A stretch of DNA of 64,000 nucleotides from Arthrobacter gallicola (GCF_014836775.1 NZ_JACSQD010000008.1:124001-188000), one strand, 5' to 3'. Counted from the stretch's first letter, positions 55,510 to 63,948 are shown. Translations and numbers: made by a program. Notes: generated by a model not told the origin, from the sequence alone.

Positions 55510-56364
55510 ATGACTGTCCTGATTGCCGGCTGCGGCGACCTCGGTACGGAAGCCGGCCTGCGGTTCGCCGCGGCCGGTTTTTCCGTGCTGGGCTGGCGCC
55601 GCTCCCCGGAGAAGATTCCCGCGCCCATCCAGGCCCAGGCCGCGGACCTGCGCGGTGAGCTGCCCCGCATTCCCGGGGACACCGACGTCGTCGTCATTGC
55701 TGTGGCCGCCAGCGAACGCACCGAAGCGGCCTACCGGGCGGCGTATGTGGACGGCACAGCGAATGTGCTGAACGCTTTGGAGCGCGACGGCGGGCGGCCG
55801 CGGCGGATTCTGTTCGTCTCCTCGACCGCGGTGTACGGGGACGCCGGCGGCGGCTGGCTGGATGAGGACTCCCCCACCGACCCGGCGTCGGTCACCGGGG
55901 CGGTGATCCGTGAAGCGGAGGAGCTGCTGCACTCGCGCCGGCCGGACGCGATCGTGCTCCGGCTTGCCGGGATTTACGGGCCAGGCCGGACCCGGCTGAT
56001 CGACCAGGTGCGGGCCGGAATTTCCAACCCTGGACCCGGGCAGCTGACCAACCGGATTCACCGTGATGACGCCGCCGCGGCGATCGTGCACCTAACAACG
56101 GCGGTTGCCGATCCGGCGCCGCTGTACCTTGGCGTGGATGACGAGCCCGTGGAGCTGGCGCAAGTGCTGGAATTCCTGTCCGGAGAGCTGGGAGTTCCGC
56201 TGGACCCTGCGCCCGCGGACCAGGGGCAGCGCCGAGCCAGCCGCGGCGGAAACCGGCGGCTTTCCAATGCCCGGCTGCATGGCACGGGCTTCGACTTCAG
56301 CTACCCCACGTTCCGTGAGGGATACCGCGCCGTGCTGGCCGGCGACGGCGTCCGGCACGCGTAG
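55510..56364 (+). CDS. NAD(P)-binding SDR epimerase-like protein (YeeZ type)
   Basis: A 284-residue extended SDR. The nucleotide motif is VLIAGCGDLGTEAGLRFAAA, then SSTAVYGDAGGGWLDEDSPT with the active-site Tyr region, LRLAGIYGPGR and NRIHRDDAAAAIVHL. These YeeZ-like proteins are of unknown function. Start ATG 55510; an upstream ATG at 55477 adds eleven residues. The last ten codons overlap the first copy of a repeat that recurs 365 bp downstream, so the 3' end seems to have been duplicated into the intergenic array. Confidence 0.88.
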   Translation: MTVLIAGCGDLGTEAGLRFAAAGFSVLGWRRSPEKIPAPIQAQAADLRGELPRIPGDTDVVVIAVAASERTEAAYRAAYVDGTANVLNALERDGGRPRRILFVSSTAVYGDAGGGWLDEDSPTDPASVTGAVIREAEELLHSRRPDAIVLRLAGIYGPGRTRLIDQVRAGISNPGPGQLTNRIHRDDAAAAIVHLTTAVADPAPLYLGVDDEPVELAQVLEFLSGELGVPLDPAPADQGQRRASRGGNRRLSNARLHGTGFDFSYPTFREGYRAVLAGDGVRHA

Positions 56365-56775
56365 GCCGGGCTGCCGGCGGGCGGGTAGGCCTGAACCGAC
56401 GGTCAGTGCCGGCGGGCGCGTAGGCCGGGCTGCCGGCGAGCGGGCGCAGGCCGGGCTGCCGGCGGGCGGGCGCAGGCCGGGTGGCAGAGCCGGCGCGGCG
56501 GGCGTGAGCCGACGACGTCCGACGTCCGTAGGCCGGCGCGGCGGGCGCGAGCCGACGACGTCCGGCGTCCGTAGGCCGGGCTGCCGGCGGGCGCGTAGGC
56601 CGGGCTGCCGGCGGGCGCGTAGGCCGGGCTGCCGGCGGGCGGGCGCAGGCCGGGTGGCAGAGCCGGCGCGGCGGGCGCGAGCCGACGACGTCCGGCGTCC
56701 GTAGGCCGGGCCAGAGCCGGCACGCGTAGGCCGGGCTGCCGGCGGACGCGTAGGCCTGAACCGACGGTCAGTGCC
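56352..56775. repeat. GC-rich nested tandem repeat array
   Basis: About 420 bp. A 59-bp block at 56352-56410, including the SDR stop codon, is repeated with few changes at 56717-56775, 365 bp away. Between them, short units of about 24 bp based on GTAGGCCGGGCTGCCGGCGG recur, and a longer unit with GAGCCGACGACGTCCG recurs three times (near 56506, 56549, 56679). No start, ribosome site or conserved protein is seen in any frame. Confidence 0.85.
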
Positions 56776-56832
56776 CTCGGGCCCCAGCTTCGAGTGGGCC
56801 GGCGGGCTTCGGTGAGGCACAGAGTGCCTCCA

Positions 56833-57084
56833 CTTTGGGACTTCCCTGCCGGTTTGGGACTTCCCCGCCGCGGCGCCGCGCAGGAAAGTCCCAAACTGGC
56901 GGGAATGTCCCGAACCGGAGGGATCCGGCACCGGCTCAAGTCCCAAACCGGCGGGAATGTCCCGAACCGGAGGGATCCGGCGCCGGCTCAAGTCCCAAAC
57001 CGGCTGGAATGTCCCAAACCGGAGGGATCCGGCACCGACTCAAGTCCCAAACCGGCTGGAATGTCCCAAACCGGAGGGGTAGCC
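56833..57084. repeat. 52-bp tandem repeat with CCCAAACCGG motifs and long inverted repeat
   Basis: From 56889 a 52-bp unit is repeated nearly four times (starts about 56889, 56941, 56993, 57045), each with two copies of a TCCCAAACCGG or TCCCGAACCGG element and GGAGGGATCCGGC. Immediately upstream, 56833-56866 reads the same elements in the opposite sense (TTTGGGACTTCCCTGCCGG), so the left end can form a hairpin with arms of about 35 bases. Non-coding. Confidence 0.8.
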
Positions 57085-57093
57085 GCAGTAGGA

Positions 57094-57290
57094 TCAGCTG
57101 GCAGCGGCACGGGCGTCAGCCATGAACCGGCGGGTGTAGGAGGCCTGTGAGTCTTCGGTGCCGGCGGTGGCCTCCTCCCTTGCCGGTCCGAGAATATGGC
57201 CGAAGTGGGTGAAGATCGTGTCCCGCGGATAAACAGCTGGACATCAAGGTCCTGCACCCAGCTGCCAGTCTGCCGCCCTTGCACAGGGCC
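57094..57290 (-). pseudogene. Degraded gene fragment of unknown family
   Basis: In one minus frame 57234-57094 reads VYPRDTIFTHFGHILGPARE and on to a stop, with a composition like a real C-terminus. The preceding bases (about 57290-57235) look protein-like only in another frame (GSWVQDLDVQLF). This suggests a frameshifted remnant cut by the repeat arrays. I do not recognise the family. Confidence 0.3.
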
Positions 57291-57311
57291 ACGACGGGCA
57301 GATTCGGCGAA

Positions 57312-57767
57312 CTAGCTGAACTGGACGGGCGGGCCGAGGTACAGCAGCACCGAGAAAACGGCCACGATGGCGATAAGCACGCCCACCACAGAGATCACCG
57401 GCCGACGGAGAATGAAGGCCTGGACCTGCTCCACGAAACCGGAAGGCTGGTCGCCTCCGGGAGCCAGCCGCCACCCGCCGCCGAGCTTGCCCTTCTTGTC
57501 CATGGACTTCTCAAAGGGGATGGTGGCGTAGGGGATGACGGCGGTGGCGAGGCCGAGCACGATCGTGCTGAACTTCCACTTTTGGTTGACGCCGACAAAC
57601 ACGGTGCTGGCCGCGTAGGAGAGGAAGATGAAGCCGTGCGTGCCACCGGCCGGTCCCATCAGGGCATCCTGCCCGAAGCCATACTTCATCACCATCGCTG
57701 CGATCAGCAGGGTCCAGGTCACGGCCTCCGCGAAGGCCAGGGCACGGAACAGGGTACGGGGTTGCAT
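57312..57767 (-). CDS. DUF3817 membrane protein
   Basis: A 151-residue membrane protein with the DUF3817 pattern: FRALAFAEAVTWTLLIAAMV, MGPAGGTHGFIFLSYAASTV, FSTIVLGLATAVIPYATIPF. A C-terminal helix follows (PVISVVGVLIAIVAVFSVLL). Four hydrophobic segments in all. Family function unknown; common in Actinobacteria. It stands alone between two intergenic repeat arrays. Confidence 0.87.
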   Translation of the reverse strand: MQPRTLFRALAFAEAVTWTLLIAAMVMKYGFGQDALMGPAGGTHGFIFLSYAASTVFVGVNQKWKFSTIVLGLATAVIPYATIPFEKSMDKKGKLGGGWRLAPGGDQPSGFVEQVQAFILRRPVISVVGVLIAIVAVFSVLLYLGPPVQFS

Positions 57768-58531
57768 GGGGGTGGGTAACCTTCCCTAGGGGGTTTGCCA
57801 ACAGTATGTCAGCATGGCCCGCGGGTACTCAACTCGGAGCCTTCCTGCCCGGACCGGCCCAGCTAACGGTTACCGGCGTCCGGGAGCCCCGGGTGGCCGG
57901 GTTGTACGCGCTGCTTCGGAACCAACAGCTGTCTCCGAGCTGGGCCACCCACGCTTCCCACTCTCTGTGACGAAAGTGCACTTCTGGGACCCCACCGGCC
58001 CCACCCGTCACGAAGGCTGGGAATCCCGGCAGCTCTCGCTTCTTCCGTCGTCCCCTCCCAGATTCACTCCGTTTTGGGCTAAATCGACCGCTTTGGGATT
58101 TCCCTGCCATTGCGCAGCGGAGGGATTTCCCGAAACGGCGGGGTTCTCCCCAAACGGAGGGAAACTGTGTAACGAACCGGGGGGTTTTTCCCAATCCGGA
58201 GGGGAACAGGACACGAACCGGCGGGTTTTTCCCAAACCGGACCCACAAGCTCTCCCCACGTCCGTCTGCTTCTTACGCCGGGCTCCGCCGGCGCTACGAG
58301 TGCTCAAGGCGCCCCGGTCCGACCCAGGCCCAGTCTGGCCCCGGCTCAGCTCCGACGCCGCGCCCCTTCCGGCCCCGGCTCACCCCCGTGCGCCTCCGGC
58401 CCCGGCCTCCGCGACCCTTCCGGCTTCCGGCTCAGCGCCTCCGGCCCCGCGCCGCTCCCCGCCTCGGGCCCCGGCCCCCGCGGGCCTGGCCCGGCCCCGG
58501 CCCCCGCGACGAGCCCGGCCCCGCCCGGAAA
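57768..58531. other. Gene-free stretch of about 760 bp
   Basis: No convincing gene. A 253-codon open frame (57814-58575, plus) has no ribosome site or recognisable domain, and its last part is proline/alanine-rich because of GC-rich low-complexity sequence (58350-58520). It also runs into the nitrilase 3' end. The stretch contains the repeat array at 58089-58240. Confidence 0.7.
58089..58240. repeat. Second array of the CCCAAACCGG repeat family
   Basis: Begins CTTTGGGATTTCCCTGCC, nearly the same as the start of the array at 56832, and continues with two copies of a unit of about 45 bp containing ACGAACCGG then GGGTTTTTCCCAA and CCGGAGGG. The two arrays flank the DUF3817 gene. Confidence 0.7.
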
Positions 58532-59329
58532 CTACCGATAGAGCTCCGGCCGGACATCGTGCTCGTAGGTGTTGATCTTCCGCGCGCGCCGCACTTCGGC
58601 TGCCTCGACCTCGGCGAACAGGAGCTCCTCGTCCGCGCCCGCAGCGGCCAGCAGGGTGCCATACGGCGAAGCAATCACGCTGGCACCGGTGAAGTCAGGG
58701 GCCGTGTGATTGGCATAGGCAATGTAGACGCCGTTCTCCAGTGCGCGGGCCGGAACCAGCAGGGTGGAGATCCGCTCGGCGTTGTAGGTGAGCAGGGGCT
58801 GCGGCCCGCCGACGTCGCCGGTGGCCGGCACCGCGGTGGGAATACAGAGCAGGTCCGCACCTGCCCGCGCGGCGGAACGGGCATATTCCGGAAACTCGAT
58901 GTCGTAACAGATTCCCAGCGCGATCCGCAGGCCCTGGAACTCCGCCACCTGCGGCACACCATCGCCCGGGGAAAAGGACCCGCGTTCTTCGTCCCCGAAC
59001 AGGTGGGCCTTGCGGTAGCGCAGCAGTTCCTCGCCCGAGCCATCGAACAGTGAGGCAGAAATGTACCCGGTGCCGGCGTCGTCCTCCACGGTCGAAGCGA
59101 CGACGCCGATTCCTGCCTCGCGCGCGGTCCGCGCCAGCTCCGCGCGGATTGCGGCGCCGTCGGAGTTGCGGACCCGTGCCGGGGCGTAGCCGGTGGCGAA
59201 CAGTTCCGGCGTCAGGATCAGGTGCGCGCCGGCGTCGGCCGCCTGCAGCGTAAAGCGCCGCAGAAGCGCCAGGTTCGTCTCCGGGTTATTCAACTCCGCG
59301 CCTGCCTGCAGCACTGCTATCCGAACCAT
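58532..59329 (-). CDS. Carbon-nitrogen hydrolase (nitrilase superfamily)
   Basis: A 265-residue nitrilase-fold amidase with the Glu-Lys-Cys triad E42 (LTPELF), K107 (RYRKAHLF) and C141 (LGICYDIEFPEYAR). It hydrolyses a carboxamide or carbamoyl bond, releasing ammonia; length and motifs fit the aliphatic amidase or omega-amidase-like branches rather than true nitrilases. It is divergent from the NCS1 permease operon across a 145-bp region holding a palindromic operator, so joint control is likely. Confidence 0.9.
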   Translation of the reverse strand: MVRIAVLQAGAELNNPETNLALLRRFTLQAADAGAHLILTPELFATGYAPARVRNSDGAAIRAELARTAREAGIGVVASTVEDDAGTGYISASLFDGSGEELLRYRKAHLFGDEERGSFSPGDGVPQVAEFQGLRIALGICYDIEFPEYARSAARAGADLLCIPTAVPATGDVGGPQPLLTYNAERISTLLVPARALENGVYIAYANHTAPDFTGASVIASPYGTLLAAAGADEELLFAEVEAAEVRRARKINTYEHDVRPELYR

Positions 59330-59428
59330 TTTGCACTCCTGCCGGGCTGATCTGCCGCTACGTCATGTGGTGGTCACAATCACAAAAACCGTTGACTCTT
59401 TCCATCATAGGCATAAGCATGATGCTCA

Positions 59429-59447
59429 AACCGAATGTCATTCGGTT
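59429..59447. promoter_or_regulatory. Perfect 19-bp palindrome, probable TetR operator
   Basis: AACCGAATGTCATTCGGTT is a perfect 9+1+9 inverted repeat in the nitrilase / permease divergent region, 28 bp before the small ORF start. Size and symmetry fit a TetR dimer site; the operon's own TetR gene (62260) is the natural candidate. Confidence 0.7.
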
Positions 59448-59474
59448 AGCGGTTTCTGAGATCTGAGGAGATGT

Positions 59475-59645
59475 GTGGACCCGACAACGACGCGCGGTGA
59501 CGAGCTGGCCGACCGCCTGCGGCAAATAGCTGAAGACGAACACCAGGACCCGTCCCGGCGGGCACTGACCGGCCGTGAACTTGCCGCCTACGTGGGCACC
59601 GCCGTCGTGCTCTGCCTTATTGGACTGCTGGTGATGTCGCTGTGA
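59475..59645 (+). CDS. Small single-span membrane protein (56 aa) coupled to the NCS1 permease
   Basis: A GTG at 59475 follows GAGGAG (59465-59470) and opens a 56-codon frame. The first 33 residues are charged (DELADRLRQIAEDEHQDPSR) and the last 20 are one hydrophobic helix (YVGTAVVLCLIGLLVMSL). Its TGA overlaps the GTG start of the permease (GTGA). The ribosome site, coupling and soluble-plus-membrane layout argue that it is real. I know no family for it; an accessory subunit or regulator of the permease is inferred. Confidence 0.7.
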   Translation: MDPTTTRGDELADRLRQIAEDEHQDPSRRALTGRELAAYVGTAVVLCLIGLLVMSL

Positions 59646-61129
59646 GCGGCAAACGCACAGCGGAAACCTCCGACCGCAGCGCCTCCCTTGGGTCTTTCCC
59701 CCTCCTCAAGGGCGAGCGCATCTGGAGCGGTGCCGAGTTCACCTGGGTGAACGTGTCCCTGGCCATTGCCACATGGGCGTTCCTGGTCGGCGGATCCACG
59801 GCCCTGCTGGTTGGTTTCCAGCAGGGCCTGGCGGCGATGGTCATCGGCAACGCGATCGGCCTGTCCTTTATGGTGCTGGCCTCCGTGGTGTCGAGCCAGC
59901 GCCACGGCGGTGAGCAGTACACCATGCTGCGGCCGGTGTTCGGTCTGGTTGGCGTGGGCATCCTGGTGTTCACCGTCATTCTGGTGACCGAGATGGGCTG
60001 GTCCTCGCTGCTGTCCATCATGGTCGGCCGCGCGGTCACGCAGGTCTCCAACGAAGCGTTCGGCACCGACTTCGGCCCGGAGTCGGTGATGGTCACCGTG
60101 GTGGCGCTGCTGGCGATCGCCGCCGCCTGGTGGATTCTCTCCCGCGGTCCGGTCATGATCGGCCGGTTCAACAAGTTCATCGCCCCCGGCCTGGTGGTCA
60201 TCACGGCGGGCCTGATGGTCTTCCTGATCCTGAACACCTCCTGGGACGCACTGCTGACCGCCTCACCGCTGGCCCCCTTCGAGGACGACCGGCTGAACTT
60301 TATGCTGGCCGTGGAGTTCAACGCCGGCGTGGGGGTTTCCTGGTACCCGGTCATGGGCTCCCTGGCCCGGCTGACCAAGTCGCCCAAGGCCGCCCTGTGG
60401 CCGGCGTTCGGCGGCCTGTTCGTTGCCACGATCATTGCCCAGGTTGTGGGCATGGGCGCGGCCCTGACTCTCGGCGACTCGGATCCCACCGTGTGGATGC
60501 TGCCCTTCGGCGGGCCCATCCTGGGGGCGGCAATCCTGCTGTTCATCGCGTTCGCTAACATCACCAGCATCTCCTCGATCGTCTATTCGACCGTGCTGGC
60601 ACTCCGCCAGGCCAGCGGCAACCTGCTGGCCAAAGCCCCGTGGCCGCTGCTCTGCGCCGCTTTCTTTGTCCTGCCGGCCATCCTGGCGTTCTTCCCCGGC
60701 TTTATGTACGACCAGTTCATGGTGTTCGTGACCATCAGCGGCGCGTTCCTGTCCGCCATGTGCGGGGCGATCATTGCGGACTACTTCATCCTGCGCCGGC
60801 AGCACCTCAACCTGCCGGACATCTTCAAACCCGGCGCCGCGAGCCGCTACCACTTCTCCGCCGGGGTGAACTGGGCCGGCCTCGCAGCCGTCGCAGTCGG
60901 TGCCGCCTTCTACCTCAGCATCTACAACCCGGTCACGCTGGAAACCCTCCCGGTCTTCAGCTACACCACCGCGTCCCTGCCGGCAGCGCTGCTAGCCGGC
61001 GCCGTCTACTACCTGCTCGCGTCGCTGGTCTATAAGTGGCGCAATCTGGGCGGGTTCCGGGACGCCCCGGAGACATCTGTCTCCACAGCCACCACCGCAG
61101 CACAAACCGCAGTAAAGGATCCAGCATGA
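59642..61129 (+). CDS. NCS1-family nucleobase/cation permease (CodB-like)
   Basis: A 495-residue permease with about 12 hydrophobic helices. The NCS1 N-terminal block is GERIWSGAEFTWVNVSLAIA, with SSQRHGGEQYTMLRPVFGLV and later FNAGVGVSWYPVMGSLARL. The family imports cytosine, purines, hydantoins, thiamine or related compounds by H+ or Na+ symport. The GTG start overlaps the small ORF stop and its own stop overlaps the alcohol dehydrogenase ATG, so all three are translated as one block. The substrate is unknown. Confidence 0.88.
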   Translation: MSGKRTAETSDRSASLGSFPLLKGERIWSGAEFTWVNVSLAIATWAFLVGGSTALLVGFQQGLAAMVIGNAIGLSFMVLASVVSSQRHGGEQYTMLRPVFGLVGVGILVFTVILVTEMGWSSLLSIMVGRAVTQVSNEAFGTDFGPESVMVTVVALLAIAAAWWILSRGPVMIGRFNKFIAPGLVVITAGLMVFLILNTSWDALLTASPLAPFEDDRLNFMLAVEFNAGVGVSWYPVMGSLARLTKSPKAALWPAFGGLFVATIIAQVVGMGAALTLGDSDPTVWMLPFGGPILGAAILLFIAFANITSISSIVYSTVLALRQASGNLLAKAPWPLLCAAFFVLPAILAFFPGFMYDQFMVFVTISGAFLSAMCGAIIADYFILRRQHLNLPDIFKPGAASRYHFSAGVNWAGLAAVAVGAAFYLSIYNPVTLETLPVFSYTTASLPAALLAGAVYYLLASLVYKWRNLGGFRDAPETSVSTATTAAQTAVKDPA

Positions 61130-62235
61130 ACCCCGCACTCCGCACCGCCCGCGCCGCCATCCACGACGGCACCTCCACGGGCCTGGACATCCGCACCATC
61201 GAGGTTGCCCCGCCCGGCCCGGGCACGGTCCTGGTACGCCTGGGTGCCTCCGGGGTCTGCGGCTCCGACCGCCACGTGCTCGACGGCGATTGGCAGCTGC
61301 CCTCTCCCACCGTGATGGGCCATGAGGGTGCCGGCACGGTGGAAGCCATCGGTGAGGGCGTCGAGGACGTTGCCGTGGGCGACCACGTGATCCTGTCCTG
61401 GTTCTACCCGTGCCGGCGCTGCACCGCCTGCCTTTCCGGCCGTTCCTTCGTCTGCACCGGCAGCCGCTCCGAGGAATGCCTGCTGCCGGACGGCAGCACC
61501 GCGCTGAGCGAGGACGGCGTGCAGCTGTTCCCGTACCTCTCCGTCGGCTCGATGAGCGAATACACCGTGGTGCCCGAATCCGCCGCGATCAAGGTTCCCG
61601 CGGAGGTACCGTTCGACGTCGCCAGCCTGATCGGCTGTTCCATCGCCACGGGCTATGGCTCGGTAGTGAACGACGCCGGTGTCCAGGCGGGCCAGTCCGC
61701 CGTCGTGGTGGGTACCGGAGGTGTGGGCCTGTCCATCATCATGGCACTCAACCTGGTGGGCGCGAACCCGATCATCGCCGTAGACCTGAGCGAAGAGAAA
61801 CTTGCCACCGCGCGCGGCTTCGGTGCCACTCACACACTGCAGCCGGGCGGGGATCTCGCTGCCCGGGTCCAGGAGATCACCGGCACCGGCGCGGACTTCG
61901 CGTTTGAAGCAATCGGCCGGGTGGAGACCATCGAATCCCTTCCCGGGCTGATCACCGCCGGCGGCAAGGCCGTGCTGGTGGGCCTGCCCCCGCAGGACGC
62001 TCCGGTAGCCATTGATGCGCTGGAGCTGGCTGAGTCCGGCAAATCCCTGATCGGTTCGAACTACGGTTCCACCGTGCCGGGCCGGGATTTCCCGCGCCTG
62101 GCCGAGCTGTACCTGGCCGGGAAGCTTCCCGTGGACAAGCTGATCTCTGACAGGATTACTCTGGACGACGTCAATGAGGCGTTCGACGCCATGCGCCGCG
62201 GAGAGCGTGCCCGTAGCGTCATCGTGTTCGACTAG
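61126..62235 (+). CDS. Zinc-dependent alcohol dehydrogenase
   Basis: A 369-residue medium-chain zinc dehydrogenase. Catalytic-zinc motifs are GVCGSDRHVLDGDW, MGHEGAGTVEAIG and LIGCSIATGYGSV; structural cysteines are CRRCTACLSGRSFVC; the NAD motif is VVVGTGGVGLSII. Its ATG overlaps the permease stop (ATGA). It is a paralogue of the enzyme at 48067 (compare GSNYGSTVPGRDFPRLAELY with GCNYGSTRPAVDFPKIAELY). In this operon it probably oxidises an alcohol or aldehyde derived from the imported compound. Confidence 0.9.
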   Translation: MNPALRTARAAIHDGTSTGLDIRTIEVAPPGPGTVLVRLGASGVCGSDRHVLDGDWQLPSPTVMGHEGAGTVEAIGEGVEDVAVGDHVILSWFYPCRRCTACLSGRSFVCTGSRSEECLLPDGSTALSEDGVQLFPYLSVGSMSEYTVVPESAAIKVPAEVPFDVASLIGCSIATGYGSVVNDAGVQAGQSAVVVGTGGVGLSIIMALNLVGANPIIAVDLSEEKLATARGFGATHTLQPGGDLAARVQEITGTGADFAFEAIGRVETIESLPGLITAGGKAVLVGLPPQDAPVAIDALELAESGKSLIGSNYGSTVPGRDFPRLAELYLAGKLPVDKLISDRITLDDVNEAFDAMRRGERARSVIVFD

Positions 62236-62259
62236 ATACCGGCAACCCGGAGGAGAGAC

Positions 62260-62922
62260 ATGGCCAGGCCCCGCACCCCGCTGCTCTCCTCGGAAAAAAT
62301 CCACGGCGCCGCCCTGGACCTTGTCGACGAGCTGGGGGACTTCACCATCCCCCAGCTCGCCCACCGCCTGGGAGTGAGCCCTTCCTCGCTCTACCACCAC
62401 GTGCAGGGGCGGCCGCAGATCATCAACGGCATGCGCTCCATCATCGGCGCCCAGGCTCTGGCGGCCCCGGATTTCCCGCCCTCCCCCGCCCCGTGGGAGG
62501 AGCAGGCAGCGGCGTGGACCCGGAACTACCGCCGGGTGCTGAGCGAACACGCCAAGGCCGTTCCCCTGCTGGTTGGCGAGGAGGTCACCGACGCTCCCAC
62601 GCTGGAGGTCTACGAACGGCTGGCCTCGGTGCTCGCGGATGCGGGTTTCGACGATGCGCAGGTGGTCCTGGGCATCTCGCTGCTGGACGTCCTGTGCCTC
62701 GGTTCCTCCGTGGACACCGCCGGACCCGCTGTTGCCTGGCGCACTGCGCCTGACACCCAGCCAGTACTGCACCGGTCGCTGGACGGCTGCGGCGACGCAC
62801 TGGCTGCCCGGTCAGATGCAGCCTTCGAGGCCGGCCTTTCCGCGGCCCTGGCGTACCTGGCTGCGCTGCCGCGCGGGAATATTGGGGCTGCTGGTGCGGG
62901 TGTTGCGGAGGAGCCCGCTTAG
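62260..62922 (+). CDS. TetR/AcrR-family regulator
   Basis: A 220-residue TetR-type repressor. The HTH is FTIPQLAHRLGVSPSSLYHH; the C-terminal part (about 80-205) resembles the TetR_C-type ligand domain. ATG 62260 follows GGAGGAGAG. It is the last gene of the operon, 24 bp after the dehydrogenase. It probably controls the divergent nitrilase and permease promoters through the palindrome at 59429. Confidence 0.9.
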   Translation: MARPRTPLLSSEKIHGAALDLVDELGDFTIPQLAHRLGVSPSSLYHHVQGRPQIINGMRSIIGAQALAAPDFPPSPAPWEEQAAAWTRNYRRVLSEHAKAVPLLVGEEVTDAPTLEVYERLASVLADAGFDDAQVVLGISLLDVLCLGSSVDTAGPAVAWRTAPDTQPVLHRSLDGCGDALAARSDAAFEAGLSAALAYLAALPRGNIGAAGAGVAEEPA

Positions 62923-63024
62923 AGCTCCCGCCGGAGAATCCAATGTGCAGCTTTGGCGACCTGGCCGCCGTGCAACCCGCCATATCTGCGCTTTGAGTGC
63001 GCTGGCGGATGCCTCCCCGCCCGG

Positions 63025-63948
63025 CTAGCCCGACGACGGAACCGCAGGATAGGTCATCGGCTCCGTGATCCAGTCCAGGTCAGCCCACCGGTCGATGCGC
63101 TGGACGATCTCGAAGCTGCTCCGGCACATCTCGACGACAGCCTGCTCCGGGTCCGGTGCGGCGAAGGCGTCTTCCAGGGTCAGAATGAACTCGTTCAGCT
63201 GCGGCTGAAACACGGCGGCCTCCGGCTTCAGCATGGTCGCATAGCTGTCGATGGCGGCCATAAAGGGGTACGGCATACCGTAGAACGCCGGCTTGGTCAT
63301 GTTCACGTCCCCTGGCCAGAACCCGTATTCCACGAACTTCTCGTCGAAACAGTTCACCCCAATCTGGTCCGTTCCGCCGTAGGGCGCAGCCTGGCCGGCG
63401 AAGACGGTCCCGGAGAGGTCCATGGTGCCGAACCAGTACTGCGGGGTGAACACCTTGCCGCGGAACGGGGCCAGGAAACGGGTCAGGCTGCGGTAGGCGA
63501 AGTGCAGGTTATCCAGGTAAACCGCCACAGCCTGGCGGTCCCAGGAATGGTGCCTGGTGTCCTGTTCAAATGGTGTCTGGACGTGGAACTCCTGAGGTGT
63601 GGTGTTGATCCGGGTGGGCTCGCCGATGTATTCCAGCGCTCCCATCAGCTGGGCATAAAAATCCGCCACACTGAGGCCGTCCTCAACGGGAATCCGGGAC
63701 TTCCTGCCGTTGGTGTCCTGCACATCCACATGATGCTGGCGCAGGTTGAAATAGATTTCGAAGCTGCCCCCGTTGCCGGGGATGATCCCGGTGCCGATGC
63801 CGTCGATACTCAGCGGCATCCGGATATGCCCCCAGCCGGGCCGCTTCTCGCTGCGCTCAATCTTCACTTTGCCCGCCATCTGCAGGAAAAGGTGCAGGGT
63901 GTCAGCGGTGTCCTGCCATTCGGTGTAGTCCAGAATCCGTTTTTCCAT
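63025..63948 (-). CDS. DUF5996 family protein
   Basis: A 307-residue protein with the DUF5996 pattern: WQDTADTLHLFLQMAGKVKI at the N-terminus, GHIRMPLSIDGIGTGIIPGN, SVADFYAQLMGALEYIG, and FEQDTRHHSWDRQAVAVYLD. A C-terminal half with WPGDVNMTKPAFYGMPYPFM follows. No signal peptide or membrane span. The family has no known function. ATG 63948 is the first start; the gene is convergent with the TetR gene. Confidence 0.85.
   Translation of the reverse strand: MEKRILDYTEWQDTADTLHLFLQMAGKVKIERSEKRPGWGHIRMPLSIDGIGTGIIPGNGGSFEIYFNLRQHHVDVQDTNGRKSRIPVEDGLSVADFYAQLMGALEYIGEPTRINTTPQEFHVQTPFEQDTRHHSWDRQAVAVYLDNLHFAYRSLTRFLAPFRGKVFTPQYWFGTMDLSGTVFAGQAAPYGGTDQIGVNCFDEKFVEYGFWPGDVNMTKPAFYGMPYPFMAAIDSYATMLKPEAAVFQPQLNEFILTLEDAFAAPDPEQAVVEMCRSSFEIVQRIDRWADLDWITEPMTYPAVPSSG

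Noticed and set aside
56352-57084. Repeat arrays considered as a CRISPR
   Set aside because: Units are contiguous or nested with no unique spacers of constant length, and no cas gene is in the window.
57814-58575. 253-codon frame in the gene-free stretch
   Set aside because: Low-complexity Pro/Ala/Arg composition, crosses a repeat array and the nitrilase 3' end, and lacks a ribosome site.
59471-59500. ATG at 59471 as the start of the small ORF
   Set aside because: That frame stops after nine codons; the GTG at 59475 opens the coupled frame.
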